In this document: piece by piece, positions 52,058 to 62,415 of the stretch
How positions within the stretch are numbered: position 1 is the first letter of the stretch
How the letters are laid out: the number at the start of each line of letters is the position of its first letter
Assembly: GCA_020831625.1 (NCBI GenBank)
Contig: JAFIGD010000023.1
Span: forward strand, 1-64,000
Direction: 5' to 3'
Length of the DNA stretch: 64,000 bases
Origin: Verrucomicrobiota bacterium
Lineage (GTDB): Bacteria > Verrucomicrobiota > Kiritimatiellia > SS1-B-03-39 > UBA6053
Program-made: the position numbers and the translations under genes
The notes under the pieces: generated by a model
Database searches by the model: none
Told to the model about the DNA's origin: nothing
The model's input: only the letters and a program-made list of their open reading frames with translations

Positions 52058-52821
52058 ACCTGTTTATTCTCTTCGGTGTCACCCTGCTGATGCTGGGGTT
52101 CACCGTGGATGTGACCGTCACCGACGAAGCCGGGGTCAAAACCGAACTGCCCCCGGAACTCGGGAGCCTCTGGACCGGTCACGAGGTGCTGTTTTGTCAC
52201 AATCAGGCCTGTATGCGCAGTTGGCTCACCAAGGACCTTGAGGCCAACGAAGACGGAATCTATGTCTGTAAAGAGGATTTCCGGGGCAACCGCTGCGGCA
52301 GCAAACTCCACCCCATGGCCTACGGAGAATGGCGCGCCCTCCCCCGCGACACCGTGATCTTTAAAAAACAATATTTTCACAACCAGGACGAAGACCAAAC
52401 GGTATACGCCGGCGTGGTGCTTTCCGGAAGCGACCGCTCGTCCATTCACCGCCCGGAAATGTGCATGCCCAGTCAGGGACATTCGATCGAATCCCGGGAA
52501 TTGATCGAAATCCCTTTGGAGGGCCGCGACCCGCTTCAAGTCATGATCCTGAATCTTTCCCGACGCCTGCCCAACGGTGTCATGTACTACAGCTATTATG
52601 CGTATTGGTTCGTCGGCCACAATGTCGAAACCCCTCACCACATGGAACGCATGCTGTTGATGGCCACCGACCGGATTTTCCGCAATATTTCCCATCGCTG
52701 GGCCTACATCTCGCTTTCGGGGCCCAAGGAGTCGGGTGATTCCCGCGAACATCACGACATCCTCCTCGAAGTGATTCCCCTGCTCTACCCGCAAATCAGC
52801 CTCATCTCCCCGGAAGCCTGA
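52030..52821 (+). CDS. EpsI-type exosortase-associated protein with a cysteine-rich insert
   Basis: EpsI-family proteins follow or are fused to exosortases and may be periplasmic processing partners. The 263-residue protein has an N-terminal membrane helix (about 8-27), the family signature HRPEMCMPSQGHSIESRE (about 147-164), and the beta-rich end. Near residues 56-89 it carries four cysteines spaced C-x4-C-x18-C-x8-C (FCHNQAC, YVC, NRC), which look like a zinc ribbon not usual for EpsI. It overlaps the exosortase gene by 28 bases. Confidence 0.85.
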   Translation: MSQRQRQYLNLFILFGVTLLMLGFTVDVTVTDEAGVKTELPPELGSLWTGHEVLFCHNQACMRSWLTKDLEANEDGIYVCKEDFRGNRCGSKLHPMAYGEWRALPRDTVIFKKQYFHNQDEDQTVYAGVVLSGSDRSSIHRPEMCMPSQGHSIESRELIEIPLEGRDPLQVMILNLSRRLPNGVMYYSYYAYWFVGHNVETPHHMERMLLMATDRIFRNISHRWAYISLSGPKESGDSREHHDILLEVIPLLYPQISLISPEA

Positions 52822-53387
52822 TGAAAAAACGGGCGCTTTTTCTGGACCGGGACGGGGTGATTAACATCCCCCCACCTCCTGAAGTGCGCTATATCCTCGA
52901 ACCTGACGCCTTTCATCTCATGCCCGGGATTGCCGAAGCGGTCCGGCTCTGCAATCAACACCGTGTTCCGGTAGTGGTGATCACCAACCAAAAATGTGTG
53001 GCCACGGGAAAACTTTCCCTGGAGGATCTCACCAGCATTCACCACCGCATGGAAGCCTTGTTAAACGCGGAGGGGGCATACCTTGACCGTATTTATTTCT
53101 GCCCGCACGCGGAAAGCGATCAATGCAACTGCCGCAAGCCGTTGCCGGGCATGATTCTCAGGGCCCTGCGGGACCTGAAGCTTGATCCGGCCGACTCCTG
53201 GATGGTTGGCGATCAGCCCAGGGACATCCTCGCGGGTAACGCCGCAGGCTGTCACACCCTCCACATCAGTCCAGCTCCGGCTCCGTTTGCGGAATGCAGC
53301 CTGCCAGACACACAGAGTCTCCCCCAATGGATTTTTGAACACTTCCTTCAAAAAGAAGATTGCCATGCCGATTTCGAAAGGCTTTAA
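52821..53387 (+). CDS. gmhB: D-glycero-D-manno-heptose-1,7-bisphosphate 7-phosphatase
   Basis: This HAD-IIIA enzyme makes heptose 1-phosphate for LPS core or S-layer glycan heptose. The 188-residue protein has FLDRDGVIN (nucleophile Asp, about 7-15), VITNQ, the zinc loop CPHAESDQCNCRKPLPGM and MVGDQPRDILAG. The histidinol-phosphatase paralog is less likely. It begins on the last base of the EpsI stop codon, so surface glycan and exosortase functions are expressed together. Confidence 0.87.
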   Translation: MKKRALFLDRDGVINIPPPPEVRYILEPDAFHLMPGIAEAVRLCNQHRVPVVVITNQKCVATGKLSLEDLTSIHHRMEALLNAEGAYLDRIYFCPHAESDQCNCRKPLPGMILRALRDLKLDPADSWMVGDQPRDILAGNAAGCHTLHISPAPAPFAECSLPDTQSLPQWIFEHFLQKEDCHADFERL

Positions 53388-53392
53388 AAAGC

Positions 53393-53421
53393 TTGCATTT
53401 CCAATAACCCTTCCCTAATTT
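53393..53421 (+). promoter_or_regulatory. Putative promoter for the FHA gene
   Basis: TTGCAT, 17 bases and TAATTT; six bases separate the -10 from the ATG at 53428, and no Shine-Dalgarno sequence is present. This is one of the clearest leaderless candidates. The promoter starts within a few bases of the gmhB stop. Confidence 0.5.
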
Positions 53422-53427
53422 AACTTT

Positions 53428-54045
53428 ATGAGCGATTCAACCACTACCGCCCGTCTTCATGTTCGTTACACAGATCCTAAAGGGAAACTCACCGAGCTGA
53501 TCCTCGGGGACAAACCCATCACGATCGGCCGCAGTCCCGACGCGGACATCATTACCCTCGACGAACGCGCCTCCCGCATGCACTGCGGTATCCGTATCTG
53601 GGACGGTGAATACTACGTCAAGGACCTTAAATCCAAAAACGGCACCTACTTAAACAACCAGCGGGTGGAAATGGCCAAGATCAAGCCCGGCGACAAAATC
53701 CGCCTCGGCAACACCATTTTAAATATTGACGATAAAAAAGCCCCCGGAACCGCCACCACCATGGACTCCGTTCAAAACGAGATGAACGAGGGCAAGGGCT
53801 ATAAAACCATTCTGCGCGAAATTGTCGAGAACACTGAAAAAGGCCCGCTGAAACCCAGCCTGGCTCCGAAAAACCCGACCCCGCCGCCGGGAGAATCCCG
53901 CCCCGCGGCATCCTCTTCCGGTGAGGTGAAAAGCAAGACCGCCAAGCTGGTCAGTCCGCCTCCTGAAGAAACCAAGCCCGCCGGCTCCGATTCCAAAATC
54001 ATGATGCGCAAGCCGCCCACCGCGATTAAAATCAAACGGAACTAA
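53428..54045 (+). CDS. FHA-domain protein
   Basis: FHA domains bind phosphothreonine peptides. The 205-residue protein has an FHA domain (about 10-105) with the ligand-binding residues in ITIGRSPDADI, ERASRMHCGI and KDLKSKNGTYLNNQRV. The rest (about 120-205) is proline-, lysine- and serine-rich, low in complexity and probably disordered. It may read signals from the Ser/Thr kinase-like protein at 16687, but they are far apart. It precedes the chlorite-dismutase-family gene by five bases. Confidence 0.9.
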   Translation: MSDSTTTARLHVRYTDPKGKLTELILGDKPITIGRSPDADIITLDERASRMHCGIRIWDGEYYVKDLKSKNGTYLNNQRVEMAKIKPGDKIRLGNTILNIDDKKAPGTATTMDSVQNEMNEGKGYKTILREIVENTEKGPLKPSLAPKNPTPPPGESRPAASSSGEVKSKTAKLVSPPPEETKPAGSDSKIMMRKPPTAIKIKRN

Positions 54046-54050
54046 GGCTC

Positions 54051-54779
54051 ATGACCCTTCCCGCCGAACCCGTTCCGGTCGAGCCGGACGTGTTGGAGCA
54101 TGGCCGCGCCCCGGATGGATCGCCGCTGTCGTCTGATCGCCGGCTCTACATGCAACTGCTCTGTTTCACCGCTTGCAAAGATCCGCAGCCGCTAATTGAT
54201 TTTATGAAAAAGGAAGCCTGGGACGCCGTTGTCTATCAGGACGCCGCCGACCCCTGGGGATTCGGACTCCTGCTGATGGATACTGATCCCAACGCGTTTA
54301 TCCACACCTATGCCCCCGCCCTTCGGACCTCCCCCTTCGCCGCATTAACACCCCGGCCCGAAATGACGCTTTTCGCCCGCGCATACTCCATCGGCTACGA
54401 GGATGATTTGGAGCGCACCCTGGTCAAACGTCCCCGCGAGCGGGCGCTCAGCCCCCAATGGCCCTGGGCTGTATGGTACCCCCTCCGACGCAGCGGCGAA
54501 TTCGCCAAGCTCCCCAAGCGCGAAAAAATGAAAATCCTCGGCGAACACGGAACCATTGGCAAAGCCTGGGGCGAAGCCGGCCATGCCCACGATATCCGTC
54601 TCGCCTGCTTCGGTATGGACCGCAACGACAACGACTTCGCGGTGGCCCTCGTCGGGGCCGAACTCCGGGCTCTCAGTAAAATTGTGGAGATCATGCGAGG
54701 GACCGTACAAACCTCCACGTATATCGAACACCTCGGCCCTTTCTTCGCCGGCAAAGCGATCTTCCAGTCTCCGCTCTGA
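54051..54779 (+). CDS. Chlorite-dismutase-family (HemQ/ChdC-like) protein
   Basis: Family members decarboxylate coproheme to heme or bind heme. The 242-residue protein has the N-terminal ferredoxin-like half (LLCFTACKDPQPLIDFMKKEA) and, in the C-terminal half, WYPLRRSGEFAKLPKREKM, GEHGTIGKAWGE and HDIRLACFGMDRNDNDF, which match the heme-binding core of the family. The catalytic Tyr and distal residues cannot be fixed by eye. With the ferrochelatase at 14820 this suggests the coproporphyrin-dependent heme pathway. Confidence 0.75.
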   Translation: MTLPAEPVPVEPDVLEHGRAPDGSPLSSDRRLYMQLLCFTACKDPQPLIDFMKKEAWDAVVYQDAADPWGFGLLLMDTDPNAFIHTYAPALRTSPFAALTPRPEMTLFARAYSIGYEDDLERTLVKRPRERALSPQWPWAVWYPLRRSGEFAKLPKREKMKILGEHGTIGKAWGEAGHAHDIRLACFGMDRNDNDFAVALVGAELRALSKIVEIMRGTVQTSTYIEHLGPFFAGKAIFQSPL

Positions 54780-54781
54780 CC

Positions 54782-55507
54782 ATGGCCGCGCTCACCACGC
54801 TTCTGTTTGATTACGGAAACACGCTGATCGCCTTCGGCCCCGCACAGCAGGATGCTCAGCTCGCGGCCATGCGTAAAATTCTCGACGAGGCCCGGGTGTC
54901 CTATGACCTCGATATCCTGGACAAGATGCGCATGGAACAGGTCCTGCGCCCTTATAAAAACAACGGCATCGAAAATGATTTCCGGGATGTCTGCCAAGAA
55001 GTCGCCGCTGCCTTTGCGCCACCCGATCAAGCCCTGACCCTCACCGAACCGATCATGCGGGCGCGTCAGGAAGCCTTTCACGCCTCTGTCACCGTTGCGC
55101 CCGCGGTGCCGGAAATGCTGGCGCGTCTCAAAAAAACCTACCGGCTCGGCCTGCTCTCAAACTATCCCTGCGATCACTCCATCTCCGGCTCACTGAAGGC
55201 GCTGGGACTGTATAAGTATTTCGACGCCGTGGTGGTTTCCGGCGTGGTGGGGTTCGCCAAGCCGCACCCCCGCACCTATGAGGCCCTGCTCGCCGCAATG
55301 AACGCCTCCCCCGAAGAATGCATGTACATCGGCGACAACTGGCTTGCGGACATCCAGGGTGCGAAACGCCACGGCATGAAAGCTGCCTGGGTGCGCGAAC
55401 ACGTCCCCTATGAAGTCTTCGAGCCCAACGAGGGTGACCATCCCGCCGACCTCATCCTGGAACGGCTTTCAGACCTCGAAGCCGCCTTGAACGCCTTTCC
55501 CCGCTGA
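54782..55507 (+). CDS. HAD-superfamily hydrolase
   Basis: The 241-residue protein has FDYGNTLIAFG at the start (nucleophile Asp; the usual second Asp of DxDxT is Gly), LGLLSNYPCDHSISGSL (motif II), GFAKPHPRTYE (motif III Lys) and YIGDNWLADIQGAKRHGMKA (motif IV). Loss of the acid/base Asp is found in some subfamilies but may lower or change the activity. Its substrate is unknown. It starts three bases after the previous gene's stop and ends three bases before tatD. Confidence 0.85.
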   Translation: MAALTTLLFDYGNTLIAFGPAQQDAQLAAMRKILDEARVSYDLDILDKMRMEQVLRPYKNNGIENDFRDVCQEVAAAFAPPDQALTLTEPIMRARQEAFHASVTVAPAVPEMLARLKKTYRLGLLSNYPCDHSISGSLKALGLYKYFDAVVVSGVVGFAKPHPRTYEALLAAMNASPEECMYIGDNWLADIQGAKRHGMKAAWVREHVPYEVFEPNEGDHPADLILERLSDLEAALNAFPR

Positions 55508-55510
55508 ACC

Positions 55511-56293
55511 ATGTACACCGATTCCCATTTTCATGTCGACCACTTCGAACTCAAAGGCATTGTGCCGGAGATGCTCGAGGACGCCCGCGAAGCCGGGGTC
55601 ACCACCCTCATCGCCATCGGCGGCTCCGACGAAGCGAACCGGCGGGCCCTTGACACCGCCAAAGCCTATCCGGAAACTGTCCGGGCCACCGCAGGCTTCG
55701 ACCGCGATCTGGCCCCCGGATGGAACGGCGACACTTCAACCCTGACCCCGTTTCTAAGCCTCCCCGAAGTGGTCGCGGTCGGTGAATCCGGCCTCGATTA
55801 TTTCCACAAGAACATCGATCCGGTTGCGCAGCGAATTCTCTTTGAAGCCATGCTGGGCCTCAGCATCACCACCGCCAAACCCATGATCATCCACAGCCGG
55901 GAGGCCGATGGCGACACCCTGGCCATGCTCAAGCCGTTCTCCGACCGCTGGTCCGCCCCCAAGCGTCCCTGCGGCGTCCTTCACTGCTTCACCGGCTCCA
56001 TGGACTTCGCCAAATCGCTTCTGGATCTGAACCTCATGATCAGCTTCAGCGGCATTCTCACCTTCAAAAACGCCGCCGATCTCCGGGAGGTCGCCGCCAT
56101 AATCCCCGATGACCGGCTGCTCATTGAAACCGACAGTCCCTACCTCGCGCCCGTCCCGCACCGGGGCCAGCGCAACCAGCCCGCCTGGGTTCCCCATGTC
56201 GCGGAATGCCTCGCCGAACTCCGCAACACGACTCCGGAAACCATCGGAGAGCTGACCACCGCCAACGCCCGCAGGTTTTTCAATCTGCCGTGA
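55511..56293 (+). CDS. tatD: TatD-family metal-dependent DNase
   Basis: TatD enzymes are 3'-5' exonucleases on DNA/RNA. The 260-residue protein has DSHFHVDHFE at the start (metal His pair), GESGLDYFHKN, IHSREADGD, LHCFTGSMDFAKS and ETDSPYLAPVPHRGQRN, covering all metal ligands of the amidohydrolase barrel. Length is normal. It lies directly after the HAD hydrolase gene and 12 bases before the putative glycosylase gene. Confidence 0.93.
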   Translation: MYTDSHFHVDHFELKGIVPEMLEDAREAGVTTLIAIGGSDEANRRALDTAKAYPETVRATAGFDRDLAPGWNGDTSTLTPFLSLPEVVAVGESGLDYFHKNIDPVAQRILFEAMLGLSITTAKPMIIHSREADGDTLAMLKPFSDRWSAPKRPCGVLHCFTGSMDFAKSLLDLNLMISFSGILTFKNAADLREVAAIIPDDRLLIETDSPYLAPVPHRGQRNQPAWVPHVAECLAELRNTTPETIGELTTANARRFFNLP

Positions 56294-56305
56294 TCCTCTG
56301 CCGAA

Positions 56306-57193
56306 ATGAATCCCGCGCCTTCCAATCTCACCTGCGTCGAATGGACTGCGCGGGTCAAAGCCCATCGGGAACGACTTGGCCCAATTGTTGAACCCGCCAT
56401 CCGCCGCCGGTCCCGCGGCGAAAAACATCCGATCGAGGACTTCCTTTGGGAATATTACGGCCTCCGTCCCGGCCGCCTGTACCATTGGTCGCCCGGACCG
56501 GGGGTCATTCTAGAGGAGGCCTCCGAAACCGAATTCCGGGACAACGCCGGCTTTACCAACGCCCCCGGGAACGGTCGCTGGATCGATCCGGATACCCTCC
56601 CCGAAAAACGCCGCGCCGCTTTCCGCTGGATGATTCACCTGTTGGAACAAACCCGGGTCCGGCCGCCCTTCTATGGCTGTCTGGGCCTGCATGAATGGGC
56701 CATGGTCTACGAGGAGAAAGACGTCCGTCATCCGCAACTTCCCCTGCGGCTCTCCCACGCGGAAACCCGCCGCGTGGTCGAAACCCTCCCCATGCGCTGC
56801 AGCCATTACGACGCCTTCCGTTTTTTCAGCAACAGCGCCCGGCGCTTTAACCCGATTGAACTCTCCCCCGAAAACCGCCCGGACCAGGAACAGCCCGCAT
56901 GCCTCCATGCCAATATGGACCTCCTGAAATGGTGCCTGAAAGTTCACCCTTACCTGCCTTCGGACCTTCTTGCCGATGCTTTCAACCTCGCCCTGGCCGC
57001 CCGGCGCATCGATATGCGCGCCAGCCCCTACGATGTCTCCCCGCTCGGTGAAGCGCCCATCCGCATCGAAACCCCCGAAGGTCGAAAAGCCTATGTCGCC
57101 GCCCAGCGGGACATCGCCGAAAGAGCCGCGCCGGTCCGGAACCGGCTGATCCGTCAGCTCCTTGTTTTGACGGAATCTTTTATTTCCCCGTAA
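56306..57193 (+). CDS. Conserved protein, probable 3-methyladenine-glycosylase-annotated family
   Basis: I recognise the opening pattern [27 protein letters not shown] (about 41-67), which occurs in proteins commonly named 3-methyladenine DNA glycosylase in actinobacteria and PVC bacteria, although I know of no experimental proof. The 295-residue protein is rich in Arg and Trp, has no membrane helix, and carries a conserved [15 protein letters not shown] His-rich site might bind metal. It follows tatD by 12 bases, consistent with a DNA-related role. The name should be regarded as provisional. Confidence 0.6.
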   Translation: MNPAPSNLTCVEWTARVKAHRERLGPIVEPAIRRRSRGEKHPIEDFLWEYYGLRPGRLYHWSPGPGVILEEASETEFRDNAGFTNAPGNGRWIDPDTLPEKRRAAFRWMIHLLEQTRVRPPFYGCLGLHEWAMVYEEKDVRHPQLPLRLSHAETRRVVETLPMRCSHYDAFRFFSNSARRFNPIELSPENRPDQEQPACLHANMDLLKWCLKVHPYLPSDLLADAFNLALAARRIDMRASPYDVSPLGEAPIRIETPEGRKAYVAAQRDIAERAAPVRNRLIRQLLVLTESFISP

Positions 57194-57272
57194 GGTTCCC
57201 TTGAGAAGGCCGTTCTGTTTATATGGCAACATCGCCTATCACAGTAACGAAAACCCATCGGAGTTATATATT

Positions 57273-57797
57273 ATGAAAAAGTTCATTCTCAGCATACTGA
57301 CAATTACAAGTGCCCTGTCCCTTTCCGCCGTCCATGCCGGCCACCATGGAGAGTACGGAAAAGAGAAAGACAAAGAGGCTAAAGCGGACATCGTCGACAC
57401 CGCAATTGCCGCCGGCACCTTCCAAACGCTCGTTGCCGCTGTTCAAGCCGCAGATTTGGTTGACGCGCTTAAGGGCGAAGGCCCCTTCACCGTTTTCGCC
57501 CCCACAGATGAAGCCTTTGCCGCCCTTCCCGACGGCACAGTCCCCTCCCTTCTGCTGCCGGAAAATAAGGATCAGCTGATTGCGATTCTGACCTACCACG
57601 TTGTTCCCGGCAAAGTCAAAGCGGCGGATGTGGTCGAACTTGACAGCGCCACCACGCTTCAGGGTCAGGACGTCACGATCACGGTCGAGGGCGAAACCGT
57701 CAAAATCAACGGTGCGACCGTAATCAAAGCGGATATTTACACCTCAAACGGTGTGATTCACGTGATTGACTCGGTGATTCTGCCCCCGAGCGAATAA
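57273..57797 (+). CDS. Secreted fasciclin (FAS1) domain protein
   Basis: The 174-residue product has a signal peptide (about 1-22, AHA/G) and one FAS1 domain (about 38-174) with the H1 motif [17 protein letters not shown] and the H2-like YHVVPGKV; it ends [11 protein letters not shown] as is typical. FAS1 proteins mediate adhesion or bind surfaces. GGAG lies ten bases before the ATG at 57273. It converges on the deaminase gene and shares a bidirectional terminator. Confidence 0.93.
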   Translation: MKKFILSILTITSALSLSAVHAGHHGEYGKEKDKEAKADIVDTAIAAGTFQTLVAAVQAADLVDALKGEGPFTVFAPTDEAFAALPDGTVPSLLLPENKDQLIAILTYHVVPGKVKAADVVELDSATTLQGQDVTITVEGETVKINGATVIKADIYTSNGVIHVIDSVILPPSE

Positions 57798-57820
57798 ACG
57801 GCTCACCCCATCGTCATTCC

Positions 57821-57855
57821 AAAAACGGTCAAGCCCCCGGCTTGACCGTTTTTTT
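57821..57855. terminator. Bidirectional rho-independent terminator
   Basis: A perfect ten-base-pair stem, CGGTCAAGCC/GGCTTGACCG (57826-57848) with a CCC loop, is flanked by AAAAA on the left and TTTTTTT on the right. It lies between the convergent fasciclin and deaminase genes and can stop both transcripts. Confidence 0.9.
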
Positions 57856-58348
57856 ATCCTTTCGATTTTTTATCCAGCTTGATTGCCGCCGCGAACAGCG
57901 CGTCGCACTCGGCCTCAAGCACCCCGCCGATCAGCTCACAGGTCATTCCCCCCGCAGCCGCATTCACCACATCCTGCGCGCGCAAAGCGATATGACGATA
58001 GCCCAGATCCCGCAGCGACACCACCGAACTCCCGTACACCACCCGGGGAATTCCCGTCCAGAGGATTCCGGAAATGCACATCGGACACGGCTCGGCGGTC
58101 ACGTACAGCGTGCAGTCCTCCCAGCGAACATCCCCGCCCGCGCGGCGGACCGCCTCATGAATCACCTCCAGTTCACTGTGCGCGACCGGATTCCGATACG
58201 ACCGGTTCACCGCCTCCGCCAGAACCTCCCCCTCCCGACCGTCCACAAGCACCGCCCCGAAGGGCCTTTGCAAATTTTGACAGGCCACCTCCATGGTCCG
58301 ACGCATGTAGTTTTCGTGCTCGCAATGATCAGGATTGGATTCATTCAT
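57854..58348 (-). CDS. Nucleoside/tRNA deaminase-like protein
   Basis: The 164-residue CDA-fold zinc enzyme has the sequence VAHSELEVIH (about 71-80, His-Ser-Glu where His-Ala-Glu is usual) and AEPCPMCISG (zinc Cys pair), with FGAVLVDGREGE. It resembles guanine deaminase and TadA-type deaminases in the order of motifs; the target is not certain. I use the ATG at 58348. The stop codon is next to the bidirectional terminator. It is transcribed from the right. Confidence 0.85.
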   Translation of the reverse strand: MNESNPDHCEHENYMRRTMEVACQNLQRPFGAVLVDGREGEVLAEAVNRSYRNPVAHSELEVIHEAVRRAGGDVRWEDCTLYVTAEPCPMCISGILWTGIPRVVYGSSVVSLRDLGYRHIALRAQDVVNAAAGGMTCELIGGVLEAECDALFAAAIKLDKKSKG

Positions 58349-58396
58349 GTCTGCAAGAATACCGGAGCGCGGGGCAAAGTCCAAGAGCAAACAATT

Positions 58397-58804
58397 CTAA
58401 AATCCGTCCGACTCCCACCGCGGAACCAAACCCCGGATTTTCAAATTAAACGAAATCACCGTCGGGACCTCCCGCCCGCCGCTCCCGGTTTCCACCCGGA
58501 CACGCCCGTGCCATTCATCCACATCCCCGAAAGAACGCACCCGCCACGCCTCCCGCGGCGGAATGTCCACCGTCAGCCCCTGCCGCTCCGCCCGGGTCCG
58601 CACCGTGCGCTCCACCACGTCGTACTGGGCCGCGAAATCCACCTCGGCCCGCGGACGCCAGTTTTTGAGATATTGCCAGCCGAAAATCCCGCCCATCACC
58701 GCCACCAGCAGCAGGACCGGCGGTAAAAACGAAAAGCGTTCCAGGCCCCGCGAGGCCGCGCGGCCGGTGACACCGGTCGTGCCCGTTTTTTCATATTCTT
58801 TCAT
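58397..58804 (-). CDS. Hypothetical single-pass membrane protein
   Basis: The 135-residue protein has one membrane helix (about 27-46) and an extracytoplasmic domain of about 85 residues containing EVDFAAQYDVVERTVRTRAE and an aromatic end. I do not recognise the family. The ATG overlaps the stop of the metallo-hydrolase gene (ATGA), so the two are co-translated. Confidence 0.65.
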   Translation of the reverse strand: MKEYEKTGTTGVTGRAASRGLERFSFLPPVLLLVAVMGGIFGWQYLKNWRPRAEVDFAAQYDVVERTVRTRAERQGLTVDIPPREAWRVRSFGDVDEWHGRVRVETGSGGREVPTVISFNLKIRGLVPRWESDGF

Positions 58805-59598
58805 GGGTTTACCTCCAGGGTCCAGCAGGCGGAGGCCTCTGTCGGAGACGCCACCACCAGTTCAACATGCGAAAATCCCGCCCCGTCCAGCGCGCGGCGC
58901 AGCGTGCCCCGGGCCACATTCGGACAATTGCACTCCCGGCTCAAATGCGCCGCATAAACCCGCTGGAGTTCCGGCCCCGCCACCGCCAGCAGCACCTCCA
59001 CCGCCTGCTCGTTGGACAAATGCCCCTGCCGCCCCGCGATCCGCTGCTTCAACGACCACGGCCGCTGCGCCTCCTGCAGCAGCACATGATCATGATTCGT
59101 CTCCAACACCAGCACATGACACCCCTTTAGCTGCTGCTTGATCAGGTGCGTCGGCAAACCGATATCCGTGGCAAACCCGATCTTAACGTCCCGCCACCGA
59201 ACCACATACCCCACCGGATCAAACGCGTCGTGAGGAATACTGTAGGGCTCAAACAAAAGATCCCCTATCTCAAAGGGATGACCGTTGGTGAACACATGCC
59301 AATGCAGATCGCGGAATTTCGGATTGCGGGCCAGCGACTCCACCGTGCCCGCGTTCGCATACAGTTTTACCCCGTATTTGCGCTGCATCACCGGCAGGGC
59401 CTGAATGTGATCGCTGTGCTCATGGGTGATGCACACTCCGTCAACCTCCGCCAGACTTGTCCCCATCCCCTGCAAATGCGCCTCGATCCGCCGCGTGCTG
59501 ATCCCCGCGTCCATCAGCACCCGCGTGGTGTCTGTGGCGATAAAGGCGCAATTTCCGGTGCTTCCGCTGGCAAAGGTGCAAAGAGTGATCGAGGGCAT
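58801..59598 (-). CDS. MBL-fold metallo-hydrolase (WalJ/YycJ-like)
   Basis: The 265-residue protein has FASGSTGNCAFI near the start, HEHSDHIQALP (about 58-68) as the zinc HxHxDH motif, and LETNHDHVLL and HLSRECN later, typical of the YycJ/WalJ branch, which acts as a 5'-exonuclease-like hydrolase on DNA. It is the leading gene of a two-gene minus-strand unit. Other MBL hydrolases cannot be excluded. Confidence 0.88.
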   Translation of the reverse strand: MPSITLCTFASGSTGNCAFIATDTTRVLMDAGISTRRIEAHLQGMGTSLAEVDGVCITHEHSDHIQALPVMQRKYGVKLYANAGTVESLARNPKFRDLHWHVFTNGHPFEIGDLLFEPYSIPHDAFDPVGYVVRWRDVKIGFATDIGLPTHLIKQQLKGCHVLVLETNHDHVLLQEAQRPWSLKQRIAGRQGHLSNEQAVEVLLAVAGPELQRVYAAHLSRECNCPNVARGTLRRALDGAGFSHVELVVASPTEASACWTLEVNP

Positions 59599-59604
59599 CC
59601 GGTG

Positions 59605-59633
59605 GACATGCCCCAGCCACTCCCCTTTGGCAA
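59605..59633 (-). promoter_or_regulatory. Possible promoter for the metallo-hydrolase gene
   Basis: TTGCCA, 17 bases and CATGTC on the minus strand, six bases from the ATG at 59598. The -10 is a poor match, so this is weak. Confidence 0.25.
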
Positions 59634-59727
59634 GATTTTTTCTGTACCTTTAAAATACATGTTATTTTAAGCGCAGTCCCGCATCGATAATCCTGCTCAT
59701 CCTGTTATCCCGTCCAAAAAATGGTGA

Positions 59728-61785
<2,058 letters not shown>

Positions 61786-61813
61786 ACATCCCCTTCGAAT
61801 CCGGTGCCCCAAT

Positions 61814-62400
61814 GCATCCTTGTTCATCCGTGTCTATCCATGGTTGCCTTCCTGCATTTATCCGTTGGGATTCATCCATTTTCATTCGCGGGACGGCAAA
61901 GCTATTCGCGGGTATCCTCTTCTTCATCCGCGGCCTTCTATCCGCGGTCTCTTCCGCGCCCTACGAGCTTACTCGGGCAAGGGCGCAATCATCTCATTCC
62001 ACGACCAGCCCCCCCCAAAAAGCGATCTTCGAGCTTGCTCGTGGAGCGCAACACATCTTATCCAGCGGTATAAGATGCTTCCGCGCAACGAGCAAGCTCG
62101 ATCCGCGGGGGGTGTTTGGTCAGACGTTCCTGATATGAGATGCGTGCGGTCGGCCGAGCAAGCTCAGCCTGCACGGAATCGATTACGACTTGTGCGCCGG
62201 AGGCGCATTAAGAAAGGCACATCCGGGCTCTCCCCACTCCCAACATTCGTCACTCGTCACTCGTCACTCCCTTCATCCGTGGTCCGGCAACGCTATCCGT
62301 GGACCATTCCCCGCATTCATCCGTTGGAACTCCTCCAATTACATTCGCGGGACGGCAAGGCTATTCGCGGGGTTTCCCCAGCGCCCTCCGAGCTTCTCCC
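61814..62400. repeat. Repeat-rich intergenic island between ligA and valS
   Basis: The 630 bases between the two genes contain no credible gene. They hold an ATCCGTGT-ATCCATGG array (61814-61843), a 59-base direct repeat in two copies (61854-61912 and 62313-62371, about seven mismatches, 459 bases apart), four GAGCTTGCTCG-like modules in both orientations, and a CGTCACTC array (62243-62270). All these belong to repeat families seen elsewhere in the window. Confidence 0.75.
62030..62100. repeat. Long two-stage inverted repeat
   Basis: The arms CGAGCTTGCTCGT (62030-62042) and ACGAGCAAGCTCG (62088-62100) pair perfectly over 13 bases. Inside, CATCTTAT (62054-62061) pairs with ATAAGATG (62070-62077) around an eight-base loop. 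No T-run follows, so it is not a classic terminator. Confidence 0.7.
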
Positions 62401-62415
62401 CCTCATTCGCCGGGC

